Positions 1 to 12,092 are shown, counted from the first letter of the stretch. The stretch: DNA of 64,000 bases from Aspidapion aeneum (GCA_963576565.1 OY755038.1:15012087-15076086), one strand, 5' to 3'. Made by a program: numbers and translations. Notes: a model not told the origin generated them from the letters alone.

Positions 1-546
1 ATTCTAGGACCTGCTTTGGTGATCTTTCGTCTTTTATCCGTTGTACTAGGCCGTAGCATATAAGTTGTCTTTTAGTGATGTCATCCGTTCTGCTATCCTC
101 GATTCCCATTCTTTCCATTATGATCTTATTTCTTATATGATCTGTTCTAGATATTCTCATTGATCTTCTTATTGCATCCATTTCGACACTTTTACATTTT
201 TGTTTTGTATTTTTCTGTTACACGACAAGTCTCTATTTCATACAACAGCGTGCTTTTCATCATTGTTTCATATATGTTAAATTTAACTTTTTTTTATCTC
301 TCTGCTCCATAAAATACTGTTTAGATATCCAATAAACTTTTTTGCTTTTGTTATTCTTTTTTCCAGTTCTTTACAGTATGTTCCTGTCTAATCAAATGTG
401 ACACCCAAGTATACATACTCATTGCATGGAGATATTGTTTGTCCATTGTCTAGTTCTAACGCACTTGATTTATTTCCAATACATAAGTACAGTGTCTTGT
501 CCACGTTCACTATTAACCACCACTTTTGATATTTTTCCTTTAGAAC
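1..546 (-). mobile_element. LINE reverse-transcriptase fragment, cut by window edge
   Basis: Read on the minus strand from about 545, this gives a decayed non-LTR reverse transcriptase segment: NVDKTLYLCIGNK, then EYVYLGVTFD followed by a stop, then KELEKRITKAKKFIGY. That is the region after the catalytic FADD box. The fragment is collinear with the better copies at 34951-35885 and 57855-58640. Frameshifts and stops show it is dead. It lies in the Wdr37 intron upstream of the first visible exon. The clade (RTE, R4 or other) is not resolved. Confidence 0.7.
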
Positions 547-929
547 TAAAAATAAGTTTAAAATAAGTAAATCTTGGTCTTTCGATTACTGTATTGTATC
601 TATTTAACAAAAATCTCCCTCAAATACATACATCTGGTATGTAGTCGCATCTAATTTATTGAATCTGATCATGTGTAGACATGAATAGCTAAAAACAAAA
701 AGCAGGCAAGAAATACCAGCAGTGGAAATTGAAAAAGAACCCCCTAACCATGACAGCACATTGTCTTAGTCGTGTCAACACCAATTGTGTTTGTTCCGAC
801 TGCGTGACGTCGTCGGTGTCGGTCAGCGGAATTATAAGAAAAATTTCTATTTGTACTTTAACACCCTCTATGTAATATTGTAAGGTAGTTGGACGATCAT
901 TCTTATTCAACTTATTTTGCTATTTTTAG
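547..929. other. Wdr37 intron remainder
   Basis: This lies between the LINE fragment and the first visible Wdr37 exon. I see no coding or structured signal. Confidence 0.5.
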
Positions 930-1102
930 ATCATACTGCGTGTATTTGGAGCATAGATTCGACAAGATGTCTGCTGCAGTACACCGGTCATTCGGGATCT
1001 GTCAATTCGATCCGGTTCCATCCGTCAAAGGATCTAGTACTTACCGGGAGTGGGGATTGCTTTGCACACATTTGGCAGGCTGCCTTAAATTGGGACTTAC
1101 CA
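930..1102 (+). CDS. Wdr37: Wdr37 exon (first in window)
   Basis: The acceptor TTTTTAG ends at 929 and the donor GTAAGT begins at 1103. The exon opens with two bases of a split Asp codon (D-H-T-A-C-I-W) and ends in phase 0 after NWDLP. It covers the end of one WD40 blade (CIWSIDS) and one full blade from [13 protein letters not shown] to FAHIWQ. Confidence 0.9.
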
Positions 1103-4100
1103 GTAAGTAGGGTGCATGTAAATCATATATAAATAAAAGTTAGATCGACGTTCTTTAAAATGGAAAACCTATGGGGCTTTTCATGTCAACCCGGCCACCT
1201 TTTGCACCCTAAAATTTTGATTTTAATAAAAATTTATTTTTTGGTTCCTCTATAGATACCGATTACACCAAGATAAAAAATTGGAAAAAATGTTGCAATT
1301 TCTTAAATCTACAGGGTGTTTTATCTTCTTATTTGGGCAAAACATATCCATGGTTTATGATTTTTCCAGACAAAATACGAACTTTGCAAAAAAATTTTAC
1401 TACTGTTTAGAAATAAGAACAAGAGGCTTTAAGAAAATACTCTGCCAATATATGGGCCCCTAAGCTCACACTAGGTACTATAGTTATAGTGTACGTGTGA
1501 GCTAATATAACTAAAAACTAAAATATATTTTATTCAACTCCAGACTAAATTACCTTTTGTTTGATACCACACAAGCCATGTTTTGACTTAAACTCAAATT
1601 TTTGAAATCTACCCCCACCCTTAAAAAAACAAAAACTAAAATGTATTTTGTTAAACTCCGGACTCAATTACCTTTCGTTTGATATCACACACGCCATATT
1701 TTCACTTAAACTCTAATTTTTGAAATATACCCCCACCTTTTTTTTTAAATAAATTAAAATGTATTTTGTTTAACTCTAGACTCAATTACCTTTCGTTTGA
1801 TATCACACACGCCACATTTTCACTTAAACTCTAATTTTTGAAATCTACCCCCACCCTTTTATTTGGTTTGTGTTCGGTGGATTTTGTTCATTTTTAAACG
1901 GGACCATCTCGGCCCAAAACCCAGCCTAGGTACCAAATTTCATTAAAATCGGTCAAGCGGTTTTTGAGTTATGCGCGTTGGTCGTTACAGACATACAGAC
2001 AGACAGACAGACATACAGACAGACAGACAGACAGACGGCGCAACAAAAAAGTTTCAAAATCTTCTGAAAGATATATAAAAATTTTTGAAATCGGAGCAAC
2101 TTTTTTTTTCTCGAAAAAATTAGGATCACCATAGCTCACACTACTATAGTATAGTATATGTGTGAGCTAAAATATTAAAAATGACAAATAATCGCATCGA
2201 TGACCTTAGTACAAGACAATAAATTTAAAAAATCGCCATTTTGAAATTGTAACCCCTTCGATTTTTTATATTTTTTTGAAAAAAGATGCTCCATTATTTT
2301 GTCTTTAAAAATTTTAGAGTGGGGCGAGAAGTATAAATGCCAAAAAGAAAAATTCTAGTGTAAGTGCGCGGAGGTTTTGGCTACTTATCAAAAAAATTTG
2401 TACACCTACAATATAAAAACCCATGTTACGTGTACAATTTTTTTTGAAAAGCAGTGTATGTATATGGGGAAGCGAGCAGTCCTATTGAGGCGTCCGGAGT
2501 GTGAATCAATATACATTTTATTTAAAAAAATTGTTTTGCTTTAAGGAAAAAAACTTTTTTTTTCATTTTCACTATTTCATTATTTTTGATGTAAATTACT
2601 TTTTTTAATTTTTTTTATAAAGAATCCAACTGTTATATTGAATTTTATATGTGACTTTTAGTTTTTGAGATATTACATAAGGTTGTTATGTTTACTATGA
2701 AATGACCGCATTTTTATTGGATTTATGAAATCAGCGTAAAATGTCTTCAATATGTTTTATAACTTCGCAAGAGTGTCACATTGACCAAGCAGTGTTCTGA
2801 GGAGTCCCATAAGGACAAAACAGTTAACTGTCAACACTTATTAGGTGTCCATTAGATCTTGGACCCCCGTAAGGTTAAGCTTTCAAGCTACCCACGGAAA
2901 AATATGAGAGAACCAAAAACTCCTTTTTACCCGATTAGCCACGAAACTTGTTCGATTCCTTTAATGTTTTTATTGTTTTTTATAATTGAGTTTTTTATTT
3001 ACATATTTAGTTTACACAAATTTCCCAATTTGATCCTTTTAAAATTTATTATACCCAGTAAACAAATTAAAATATAAAATTAAAACAAAGGTATATGATA
3101 AAAAATTCAAGGAATATAAATAAATATGAGATCATTTCATAAAGAAATAATAATGTTATGCAATATCTTAAGCCGCCTACTCACCAGCCAACCCTGCAAA
3201 TTGGCTGGTAAGTAGGCCGGTTTAAAGCTAAAATTAACAGAGAAAATCTCCGGGTGGGTCAGTTTTTTCTATCTCCCCTAGGAACACTTTAAATCTCCAA
3301 AAAACTTTTATTTTATTTTATATTAAATCGACGTATCCACGATTTTTCTTTGTAATTTTTCCAAAAAATCGATGTTTCTTCACTTTATGGATACGTTGCA
3401 TCTCTTTCTCTGTTTTCTTTTAGAAAGGTCATTCCTCAGAGGAAGAACTTGAAGGAGAAGATAATGACGACGCCTCGGATATTATTCCGCAGCAGAATCA
3501 GCGAGTGTCCACTCTCAGGACTCCCATAGCTGAATTAGGCGGCCACTCTGGTCCGGTTTCCGCTGCCGAATGGTTAGCTGGAGCTGAGTTAGCTATCACA
3601 GCTTCGTGGGATCGAACGGCGGTGTTGCACGATATAGAGACCGGTGTGCAGCTAACTACATTGACAGGTAATACAACATTTTACCTGAAAGGACTTATAT
3701 TTATATTAAATATTTTGTACTTTTATAAAACATGAAACAAGTATGAATGAATGAAACGTATAAACGCTGCTTAATAATAGGTATATGTAATAAGATAGTG
3801 ACAATTTAGTTGAGACACAACAAAATATGCCAACATCATCGCGTCGGCGTTAATTAAGTTTAACCAGGGCTATCAAAACGGATGGGCCACGATCCTCCAC
3901 TTTGTTGACGTCACATTGGGGGCTGATTTTTTTTTGATGGTAACGCACCACACATCTGATTGTTTTTAAAATATTGAAGTTTTTTTAAAAATAAAGATGG
4001 TTTTGAGATTGTTTTTACTATATTCTGACAGAACAATTTTTTTAAATGTAAAGTAATGGCGGGTAATTTGAATTCAAAATAAGGAATGCTAAATCTTGCA

Positions 4101-7100
4101 GATTTTAACCTTTTAATCATCTTGCATCCTTACAAAAGTTTGGTGTAATATCGGGATGGTCTCTGAAAATATTTCACTAAAATTTCGCGAAAATCTGTAG
4201 TGCCATTTTGAAAATATTATAAAAAACGTCTGATCTCCCATAAGACCCAATGTAAAGTCAGCCCTTCGAGAACAGCTTATTTTTTAAGGGTTGTGGCCTC
4301 TATTTTTTTGTTGGCCTTGGTCTAACAAGTGTTCCATTCGTTTTTCTGCTTCTCTGCTTTTCAAACCTGCGCTGATTAGAAGAAATGGGATGAAATTGAA
4401 ATCCGCCATTTTTTCACAGATTGAGCAAGGCCAACTTTAACAGGCATGATTTAAATAGCGGCGGCATTAAACTAAACTCGTTGTAAAACATTATATGGAG
4501 CCACTGATCTCAATTATAGATATTTGACACTGCGACCTCTAGGGGTGGTGGTTATTACTACGCTTGTAACGTCACTGCGTTCTCAAGCCTGGCGACGCAG
4601 TTGTCGTGACCCAGTGACCCTATATGCTTTGGCCAAAGCGACCTCTAGGGGTAACAGCTTGTAGTTAAAATTTGTGAAAATATGACGGCTAACCTTCTGT
4701 ACGATTTTAATGGAATGTTGCCAGATTCAAAGGCTTTTCTTCAAATGAAAGATTTTTAAAGTCATTTTCAAGGTGGAGAAAGCATGAACGGTTTTCTTTG
4801 GATTTAAAGTAAAAAAGCTTTCTAGCATTGTTGTTGGTTGGTTCTAAAGGCGTGTAAAGCTTTTTTAAATTCTTATGGACGTATTTTTTGTCATTTAGGT
4901 CACGATCAGGAACTTACCCACACAGCCAGTCACCCAACTCAAAAGTTAGCGGTGACCTCTTCGAGGGACACCACTTTCAGGTTATGGGATTTCAGGGAAG
5001 CAGTTCATTCAGTCTCTGTATTTCAAGGACACACTGAGTAAGTTGTTAAAAAAGTGTTTTAATCAAACTCTTTGTATTTTTCCCGGACTTTAAAGGTCTT
5101 TGAGTTTTACTGAAACTCTTTTTACTTGTCCAAAACTAGTAACCCCTAACCAAAACTTTTAAACGGAATTAGATTTCGACTTCGGGTAAAAAGGGGTTGG
5201 TGTGTGTGGCATCTAGAGTAAAAACTTTGACATAATCCACACACAGTAGTATGGGTATTTTCAGGGTTCTGATACAGTTGTTAAAAAATCCCATTTTTCA
5301 TAATCTTTTAAACAAACATTTTTGATAACTGGTAAAAAATACTTGTGTGACCTTAGAACATTGAACTACTAGAAGCAGTATAACCTCAAACCGTAGGCAG
5401 TAAATGATCTCCAGACGTTGTTGTCAAGTCAATTTGAAAACATTCCTAAACCTTTAATGATAAAACATTTCTTTGTAAATCTTAAAAATACAGTCGAACC
5501 TCTATAACTCGAACCTGAAGGGACAACCAAAACAGTTCGAGTTATGGAGGGTTCGAGTTATAGAAACTCGAGTTACGTAGGTTAAAATACATGTAAAAAG
5601 TGCAGGGACCGCTTAAAAGGTTCGAGTTATAGAGGGGTTCGAGTTATAGAGGTTCGAGTTAGAGAGGTTCGACTGTAGTACAAAACCATAATACAGCATT
5701 AAACCAGAGAATACTTTTTTATATTAAAAATTATTCAACATTCTATTGTAGCAAGTATATTATTTTTTAAATCTCAATAGTAATAATACAAAATCGTTTA
5801 GGTATCATACATTTAAAACAATGTGGCAGCTTAAGAACCGGCTGTTTGTTTACATAACAATGCTTAAAATATTTAACTACGCCTATGTTTTGTTTACAGA
5901 TAAATAAGCTGTTTACTTACTTGTAAAAGGACCGCTTATTTCCTACGGCATAGGATGTTTTACAGACCTCGCACTTTTTTACCATATTGAGTTTAACGCA
6001 AAAAAACAATAAAAAATCACAAAATCACAGGCTTTTTAGCACGGATCACCTTTTAGTCCACAACGATTCAAAATACAATGACGGCCACCAACAACAAGTG
6101 ACAGTACGTTATCGACCACGCCGTTGTTGGCGAGGTTGCCGCGCTGTTAATTTTTTCGAACGTTTAATGTACAGAATTATTATTAATTAATGTAATTTGA
6201 CAAAAGTAAAAATATTTTATTGTAATTATCTTGGTGAAACTAGTAAGATAGGCTTTTACACTTTATTTTGAATGAAAATAATGTTAATCTTTAAAGAAAA
6301 TACCATTTATTTAATTATGCCTTTGTAGTTATCTTATCACAATATGTAAACGTGCCAATTTGGGTTATTTTCCCCCTAGGCCCCTTTGTAAATATTATAC
6401 TCAATCAATAAGAAAGCATACTGCTTCTACAGGGTTTAATGTTCGAAGTGTGTGACAGTAATTTCTACTTAACCTATCTTTTTAAAAGGCCTTTTTATCC
6501 GAATATCTTATTCCATTCAAAAGTTCAAAAGAGGGTTGGGGGGTTACTTACACTGGATTTTTTTTTGTGTATTTGTGCAGTTTTTATGGTTCACCCTGTA
6601 TATCTTTTCAGGAGCGTTACATCTGCAGTATTTACGCGCGAAGACAAGGTGGTCTCAAGCTCAGACGACCGCAGCGTGAAAATTTGGGACCTGAAGAACA
6701 TGCGCTCGCCCGCGGCCACGATACGAGTCGACTCGCCTGTGAATCGGCTGTCGGTGTCTTCAGCTGGCCTTATAGCCATTCCGCATGACAACCGACATAT
6801 TAGACTGTTCGATTTGAGCGGTCAGCGGTTGGCCAGATTACCTAGGTAAGTTAGGGCTTTAAAATTCGCTCGTAAAATTAAAACAAACATTGAGGAATAA
6901 AATTTTATTTCGAACTGGCAATTTTGTTATTTTAGCTCACACATATACTATACTATAGTAGTGTGAGCTATGGTGATCCTAATTTTTTCGCGAAAAAAAA
7001 AGTTGCTCCGATTTCAAAATTTTTTATATATCTTTGCGTTTCAGATGATTTTGAAACTTTTTTGTTGCGCCGTCTGTCTGTCTGTATGTCTGTCTGTCTG

Positions 7101-7879
7101 TATGTCTGTCTGTAACGACCAACGCGCATAACTCAAAAACCGCTTGGCCGATTTCAATGAAATTTGGTACCTAGGTTGGGTCTTGGGTCGAGATGGTCCC
7201 GTTTAAAAATGAACAAAATCCACCGAACACAAACCAACTAAAAGGGTGGGGGTAGATTTCAGAAATTAGAGTTTATGTGAAAATATGGCGTGTGTGATAT
7301 CAAACGAAAGGTAATTGAGTCTGCAGTTAAACAAAATACATTTTAATTTATTTAAAAAAAAGGGTGGGGGTATATTTTAAAAATTAGAGTTTAAGTGAAA
7401 ATATGGCGTGTGTGATATCAAACGAAAGGTAATTGAGTCCGGAGTTTAACAAAATACATTTTAGTTTTTGTTTTTTTTAAGGGTGGGGGTAGAAAATTTG
7501 TCAAAACATGGCTTGTGTGGTATCAAACAAAAGGTAATTTAGTCTGGAGTTGAATAAAATATATTTCAGATTTTAGTTATAGTGTACGTGTGAGCCAATA
7601 TATGTATATATACAGTGTGTCCACGTAAGTTGGCGGCATATTGAAAACTTTTTTATTATTAGCTTTACGAAAAAAAGTTATTCTTCATAAAAAGTTCTGC
7701 ATGGTCCAAAACCTAAAATGCAACCATCAGATGTTAAATTTTTTCAGTCATATTACGAGGTTTGTCAAAAAATTTGATTTTTGCTCCAGAGTAAAGTACC
7801 TTTCTTTTTGACAATATCGAAAATTGTTATAAAGAAAAGATGTTTAGAATTAAAAGTAGCTTTCAAATATTCAACATTG

Positions 7880-7948
<69 letters not shown>

Positions 7949-10900
7949 TGAGCTTAGGGGCCCATATATTGGCAGAGTATTTTTTAGAGGTATTGTATCT
8001 TTTGTTTTGCCGTATAGACTTTAAAAACCGTGGCCTGAGGATATCCAAAAAGAAGACGTGCTCTTTTTTTCCATATTTTGTTCTCCAGTCCTCCCTTATT
8101 GTATACAGGGTGGCGACTTTAATTGCGGTATCTCGTTTCAAATCTTATAAAAAAAGAAAACCAACAAAATATTTTTTCTTACATACTTACGTCTTTAAAA
8201 TGTACTTTTTTTAAAAGTTTTTTGACTTTATTTCTTCATAATCTTTCAAAAAACAAGTAAAAAAATAATTTTTTGAAATTTGATTTGAGGTTTAAGAGAA
8301 AAATTCTGCGTTTGTTCTGCTTTTTTTATAACCTTTTGACGAGGTACAGTCGGGGACTTTTTAAATTGCCGCCCTGGAAAATAAAAAAAATTCCTATTTG
8401 AAATTCGGAAAAGTAGTTTGAACCAAAACAAAAAAGTTGTGAACCTTACCTCTGTCTGTATACATACATATTTTAAAATTTATTTTTTTAAATTTCTCTA
8501 ATTGATTAATTTTGACAGAAAAAAAAAAAATAAAACGGTAATTTAAAAAGTCCCCGACTGTACAACAATTGGGGTTATACTATCTGACAAAAAAAGTTGT
8601 ATCTAAGTAGACTCCTTTCCGGGGTCTAACTAAGGTGATGAGTTGTTCCCTTTTCCAAAGAACAAAATATTAACCTGGTAGAGGCAGTATTCCATTTAAA
8701 GTGACCCCCTGTATATGTGAGGCAAAGAGAGAAACAGACTAAGGCGGGAGTCAGTTAAATTTTTATTCTTGTTCAATACAAATCCAAAAACATGTCATGT
8801 GAAGATTTGTTAAAAAATCAACATTTTGCACAAATGGAAATTTTATGGTCTAAAACGTAGCACAAATAATTTTTCCCAAAAGGCTTTATTTTCAAGAAAA
8901 TTGAATTAAAACTTATCATTAAAATTGATTTTTGACGATTTCTGTAAATAGACCCGATTTATGGACGTTACTGAAACATTGGTAGTAAATTTAATATTAC
9001 TAATTGATACATCGAAATTTAATTTTCTTAATAAAGTATTATTACAAATATTTTCCTAAGAGCTTAGTTTTACAAAAATTGCAAAAAATTGTTGTTGTGA
9101 TTTTTAAAAATACACTGAAATAATAGCCCTACTCTTGAGTTAATTGTGTTAAGTATTATTAAGTAAATTTTATGGTCTAATGAAAGCGTATAAAACTTTT
9201 ATTCCAGCGAGGTTTGTTTCGAAGAAAATTGAATAAAAACAAGTTCAATAGATTTTCGACGATTTCTATAAATCACTCACACTTATGAATGTTAGTGGTA
9301 AACTTGTCGCTACCAGGTTATACATATTTAAAGAGAAAATTTTATCTTCTTAATAAAGTCTTATGCAAGTGATTAGTTATAAAAAACCTGTAATAATTGT
9401 TGTGTCTTTTTGTTGTTGCCACTTTACGGACGCCACTGAAGTGTTACTTACAATCTGGACGGCACTGAGTGATACGTATTTTAAGTAGAAGGTTCATTGT
9501 CTATAAAAAATTATATTATACGTTTTTTACAAAAGGCTTTGTTTCATTGAAAATGGGTTAAACTTAAAATATTTGGTGTATTTATTTTAAATAAAATGTG
9601 CAACAAATCAACATGTTGGGATACTTAAGGGTATATGACTTTTAAAGGGTAGTACCTAGGTAGCTCGGAGATATCTTGTTTAATAGGTCTATAGTTGATA
9701 TTGTATTAAAGTGGTACCGCGTCATAGCTATGGCAAACTAAATTTTGCGGCAAAATCTAAGTAAAGAAGCCTTCAAAAATTAATGTTTGACTTTGTGCAT
9801 GCAGTGTACCGCTCGGGGTTTAATGTTCGAAGGATAAAACACTAAGACCTTTTAACGGAGAGATCAAATATCCAAAATTATATTAAAATATGCGCAAATA
9901 TTGATTTAGTTGCAAAAACGGTAATTTGTTTTGTAAAAAGCTCCGTCGTAATTTATTTGACATAAACAGTCAAAACAACAACGAATAGAAAACGTCAAAG
10001 CCCGGCTAAATCAATATTATGTTCGTAAGAACCAGATATGAGTATATATGGGGCTTTCCATGTCAACTCAGCCACCTTTTGCACTTAACAATTTTGATTT
10101 TAATAAAAATTAAAGTTTTGGTTCCTCTATAGATACCGATTCCACCAAGATAAAAATAAAAATTTTAAAAAATGTTGCGATTTCTTAAATCTACAGGATG
10201 TTTTATCCTCGGTTTTATCTTCTTAATTTGCTAAACCATATCTATCTATCGTTTATGATTTTTCCTGAAAAAATACGAACTTTTAGAAATAAGAACAAGA
10301 GGCTTAAGGAAAAATATTGAAAATGAAAAATTTTCGCATTAGTGACCTTAGTACAATACAATAAATTAGAAAAACTGCCATTTTGAAACTGTGACCCCTT
10401 CGATTTTTTCTATTTTTTTGAAAGGAGATGCTCCAACATTTTATCTATTGCTTTTAAAATTTTGTGGGCCAAGAAGTATAAATGCCAAAACACCAAAGAA
10501 TTTTTCTTTTTGCCATTTACCCTTCTCGGGCCACTCTAAAATTTTTAAAAGCAATAGACAAAATACTGGAGCATCTTTTTTCAAAAAAATATAAAAAATC
10601 GAAGGGGTCACATTTTCAAAATTGCGATTTTTAAAATTTATGGTCTTGTCCTAAAATGACTGATGCGATTATTTGTCATTTTCAATTATTTTTCTTAAAG
10701 CCTCTTGTTCTTATTTCTAAACAGTAGTAAAAATTTTTTTTGCCAAGTTCGTATTTTTTCAGGAAAAATCATAAACCAGATATGTTTTAGCCAATTAAGA
10801 AGATAAAATACCCTGTAGATTTAAGGAATCGCAACATTTTTTCAAATTTTTTATCTTGATGTAATCGGTATCTATACAGGAACCAAAAAATTAATTTTTA

Positions 10901-11729
10901 TTAGAATCAAAATTGTTGAGTGCAAAAGGTGGCTGGGTTGACATGGAAAACCCCATATTATGTTCCTTTCTAATGAAATCGTTTAGAAGAAGACATCAAT
11001 AAAAAGCAAGTAAAATAGTAAGCTAATGACTAATTAGTGCAGTGTCTCATTTTGATAATCAATATCAATAAAAAAATTAAAGGAAGTGCGTGCTACTGTA
11101 TTTACCCCTCTACTTCCTTCTCGCTCATCAAGGTTTTGATGACGCGGTGTCACTTTAATACAATATCAACCATAGATATTTTCTGAAAAAAGAAGTACTT
11201 TGGCTTTGGTCGTGGCTTTTACTATGTTTATTGCATGCGCCTAGTCTTGATTTTATATTTTCAATTTTTTTTTAAATTCTATCCCTATTCGGACGCAATC
11301 TTGAATGTTTCAAAATGCTCAAGAGTGCCAGAGTGGCATCAACCGGTTCCTGAAAGTAGAGCTTGTGGCCTACTAGAATCAGCAATAAAATTTTTTATAT
11401 ACCGCAAGGCCAACCTATTTGAAAATATTCTTGACTAATGTTAATGTTGTAAGTCCGCCTAATCAATTTATCAGACGCCTTTATTAAATTATCATCTGGC
11501 AACCCTACTCCAGGTGGGCCAATTTAATGTTTTGCTCAGGGCGCCAAAATATCGAAAGAGTAACCATGATTGCGTTTTTTTTTGTAGGTCAAGTCGACAA
11601 GGTCACAGCAGAATGGTAGCCTGCACTTCGTGGTCCGATGATGCAGTTGGAGGTGTCAACCTGTTCACTTGCAGCTTTGACAGAAGAGTTTTAGGATGGG
11701 CAGTGACCTCGTTGAGGGATAACATCTAA
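930..11729 (+). CDS. Wdr37: WD repeat-containing protein 37 (C-terminal five exons)
   Basis: This is a spliced gene with exons 930-1102, 3424-3667, 4899-5037, 6612-6845 and 11588-11729. All introns are GT-AG and all phases agree. Together they encode about 309 residues, the C-terminal part of a WD40 propeller. Blade motifs seen are [65 protein letters not shown] and HIRLFDLSG, followed by the tail [13 protein letters not shown] and [13 protein letters not shown]. The run DLKNMRSP plus [11 protein letters not shown] and RLARLPR is typical of WDR37. From family knowledge, WDR37 is a scaffold that pairs with PACS proteins. The vertebrate protein is close to 500 residues, so roughly the first third lies upstream of the window. 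An acidic insert ([11 protein letters not shown]) separates two blades. Confidence 0.93.
1170..2360 (+). repeat. Half copy of a foldback repeat, split by an insertion
   Basis: Segments 1170-1437 and about 2173-2360 match, in order, the left arm and centre of the foldback at 10048-10957 (shared words: ACCTTTTGCAC, ATAGATACCGATT, CCCCTTCGATTTTT, AGTATAAATGCC). The match breaks inside the word GGCTTTAAGAAAA and resumes at TATTAAAAATGAC. The 735 bp between are a separate inserted element. Confidence 0.7.
1438..2172 (+). mobile_element. Hairpin-ended non-autonomous element, copy 1
   Basis: This is an insertion inside another repeat. It starts TACTCTGCCAATATATGGG and carries a hairpin at each end (AGCTCACAC...GTGTGAGCT at 1463-1503 and 2133-2168). 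Inside are three diverged blocks of about 100 bp (words CAATTACCTTTCGTTTGAT, CTACCCCCACC), the motif CCAAATTTCATTAAAATCGG and a CAGA/CATA tract near 1988-2037. Related copies are at 6934-7598 (reverse) and 54164-54934. No coding capacity is seen, and the superfamily is unknown to me. Confidence 0.7.
2361..3423. other. Wdr37 intron, little structure
   Basis: This is AT-rich intron. The only feature I can support is a near-perfect hairpin at 3175-3217 (CCTACTCACCAGCCAA pairing with TTGGCTGGTAAGTAGG, one mismatch). Nothing else is recognised. Confidence 0.5.
3424..3667 (+). CDS. Wdr37: Wdr37 exon with acidic linker
   Basis: The acceptor CTTTTAG precedes 3424 and the donor GTAATA begins at 3668; phase is 0 in, 1 out. 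It starts [16 protein letters not shown], an acidic disordered loop between blades, then a Ser/Thr-rich stretch, then a WD40 blade ([12 protein letters not shown] to [12 protein letters not shown]). The split Gly codon joins the next exon as TLTG-HDQE. Confidence 0.92.
3668..4898. other. Wdr37 intron, nothing recognised
   Basis: No coding, RNA or repeat signal could be supported in this 1.2-kb intron. Confidence 0.5.
4899..5037 (+). CDS. Wdr37: Wdr37 exon
   Basis: The acceptor TCATTTAG ends at 4898 and the donor GTAAGT begins at 5038; phase is 1 in, 2 out. It encodes one WD40 blade, [12 protein letters not shown] to [11 protein letters not shown], and the start of the next at VFQGHTE. The Glu codon is completed by the first base of the next exon. 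Confidence 0.92.
5491..5675. mobile_element. Tigger/pogo-like MITE
   Basis: The terminal inverted repeats CAGTCGAACCTCTATAACTC and (reverse complement of the right end) CAGTCGAACCTCTCTAACTC differ by one base. The element is flanked by TA on both sides (5489-5490 and 5676-5677). The interior repeats the word GGTTCGAGTTATAGAG. It is 185 bp with no ORF. TA duplication and a CAGT start suit the Tc1/mariner-pogo superfamily. Confidence 0.75.
5676..6611. other. Wdr37 intron, nothing recognised
   Basis: No supported feature. The short ORF near 5987-6190 has no recognisable domain and is treated as chance. Confidence 0.45.
6612..6845 (+). CDS. Wdr37: Wdr37 exon with the most diagnostic WDR37 blocks
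   Basis: The acceptor CTTTTCAG ends at 6611 and the donor GTAAGT begins at 6846; phase is 2 in and 2 out. It encodes [33 protein letters not shown], then [14 protein letters not shown] and RLARLPR. The open frame continues upstream to 6439, but that extension is intronic: the phase and the family alignment both fix the start at 6612. Confidence 0.93.
6934..7598 (-). mobile_element. Hairpin-ended non-autonomous element, copy 2 (reverse)
   Basis: This is the reverse-orientation relative of the element at 1438-2172: it shares TTAGGATCACCATAGCTCAC (read in reverse), the CAGA/CATA tract (about 7068-7110) and the TTACCTTTCGTTTGAT blocks. At its 3' side the stem-loop sequence is present in the opposite orientation to copy 1. 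A detached end piece (GTGTGAGCTTAGGGGCCC, about 7946-7980) lies beyond the AT microsatellite. Confidence 0.65.
7599..8346. repeat. Mixed repeats including (AT)n microsatellite
   Basis: The AT dinucleotide tract lies at about 7887-7945. It is preceded by a common dispersed-repeat opening (ACAGTGTGTCCACGTAAGTT, about 7612) and followed by an end piece of the hairpin-ended element. The Tyr-Ile ORFs on both strands here are translations of the microsatellite. Confidence 0.7.
8347..8560. mobile_element. TA-flanked mariner-type MITE
   Basis: A perfect 21-bp terminal inverted repeat starts CAGTCGGGGACTTTTT on the left and ends AAAAAGTCCCCGACTG on the right, with TA on both outer sides (8345-8346, 8561-8562). 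It is 214 bp and non-coding. TA target duplication points to Tc1/mariner. Confidence 0.85.
8561..10047. repeat. Degenerate repeats in Wdr37 intron
   Basis: Two segments about 330 bp apart (near 8843 and 9166) share ATTTTATGGTCTAA followed by GAAAATTGAAT and TTTTCGACGATTTCT, so an old tandem repeat is likely. No coding signal. Confidence 0.4.
10048..10957. repeat. Long foldback (inverted-repeat) element
   Basis: The left arm begins TATGGGGCTTTCCATGTCAA and the right arm ends as its near complement (TTGACATGGAAAACCCCATA). Pairing continues inward for roughly 430 bp per arm to a short centre near 10480-10510. No ORF of note. A half copy lies at 1170-2360. Transcribed as part of Wdr37 intron 4, it could fold into a long hairpin. 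Confidence 0.8.
10958..11587. other. End of Wdr37 intron 4
   Basis: No feature beyond the T-rich tract and acceptor of the terminal exon. Confidence 0.5.
11588..11729 (+). CDS. Wdr37: Wdr37 terminal exon
   Basis: The acceptor TTTTTGTAG ends at 11587 after a T-rich tract. The exon encodes [29 protein letters not shown] and a short tail SLRDNI, with stop TAA at 11727-11729. It follows a 4.7-kb intron holding several repeats. The first clear AATAAA downstream is at 12493-12498, beyond a SINE-like insertion, so the true 3' end is uncertain. Confidence 0.92.
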
Positions 11730-12092
11730 TTATTTATCAGGTATTTAAAAGAAAACGGGTCATTTTATGACAAATCAACCAAAAAGAAGTGGTTCCAGGG
11801 TTCATTCTTTCTAATTTGGATGATTTTTGGTATAGTGTGTTGGTTAGGGACGTTTCAAATGTTTTATAATATCATATCCCTAATAATATAAAAAATTTCA
11901 ATTTTTGAAAAAAAAAACTCATAATGTCTAAAAAGCACTTAAATATTTTTTTTCAAATGTATACTTTTTTACTTGACTCATTGTTACATAATATCTTGCA
12001 GAAATAATAGGTTCAGTAAGAAAAAAATGTTTTATGTTTTTATTCAAGAATACTTTTTCATAAATGTCAGTTCGCCGAAAAGTATACTGGCC

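Noticed and set aside
6439..6611. Upstream extension of the Wdr37 exon 4 open frame (136 codons from 6439)
   Set aside because: The acceptor at 6610-6611, the reading phase and the WD40 alignment put the exon start at 6612. The extension is T-rich intron.
7840..8214. 124-codon ORF rich in Tyr-Ile and an 86-codon ORF on the other strand
   Set aside because: Both are translations of the AT microsatellite.
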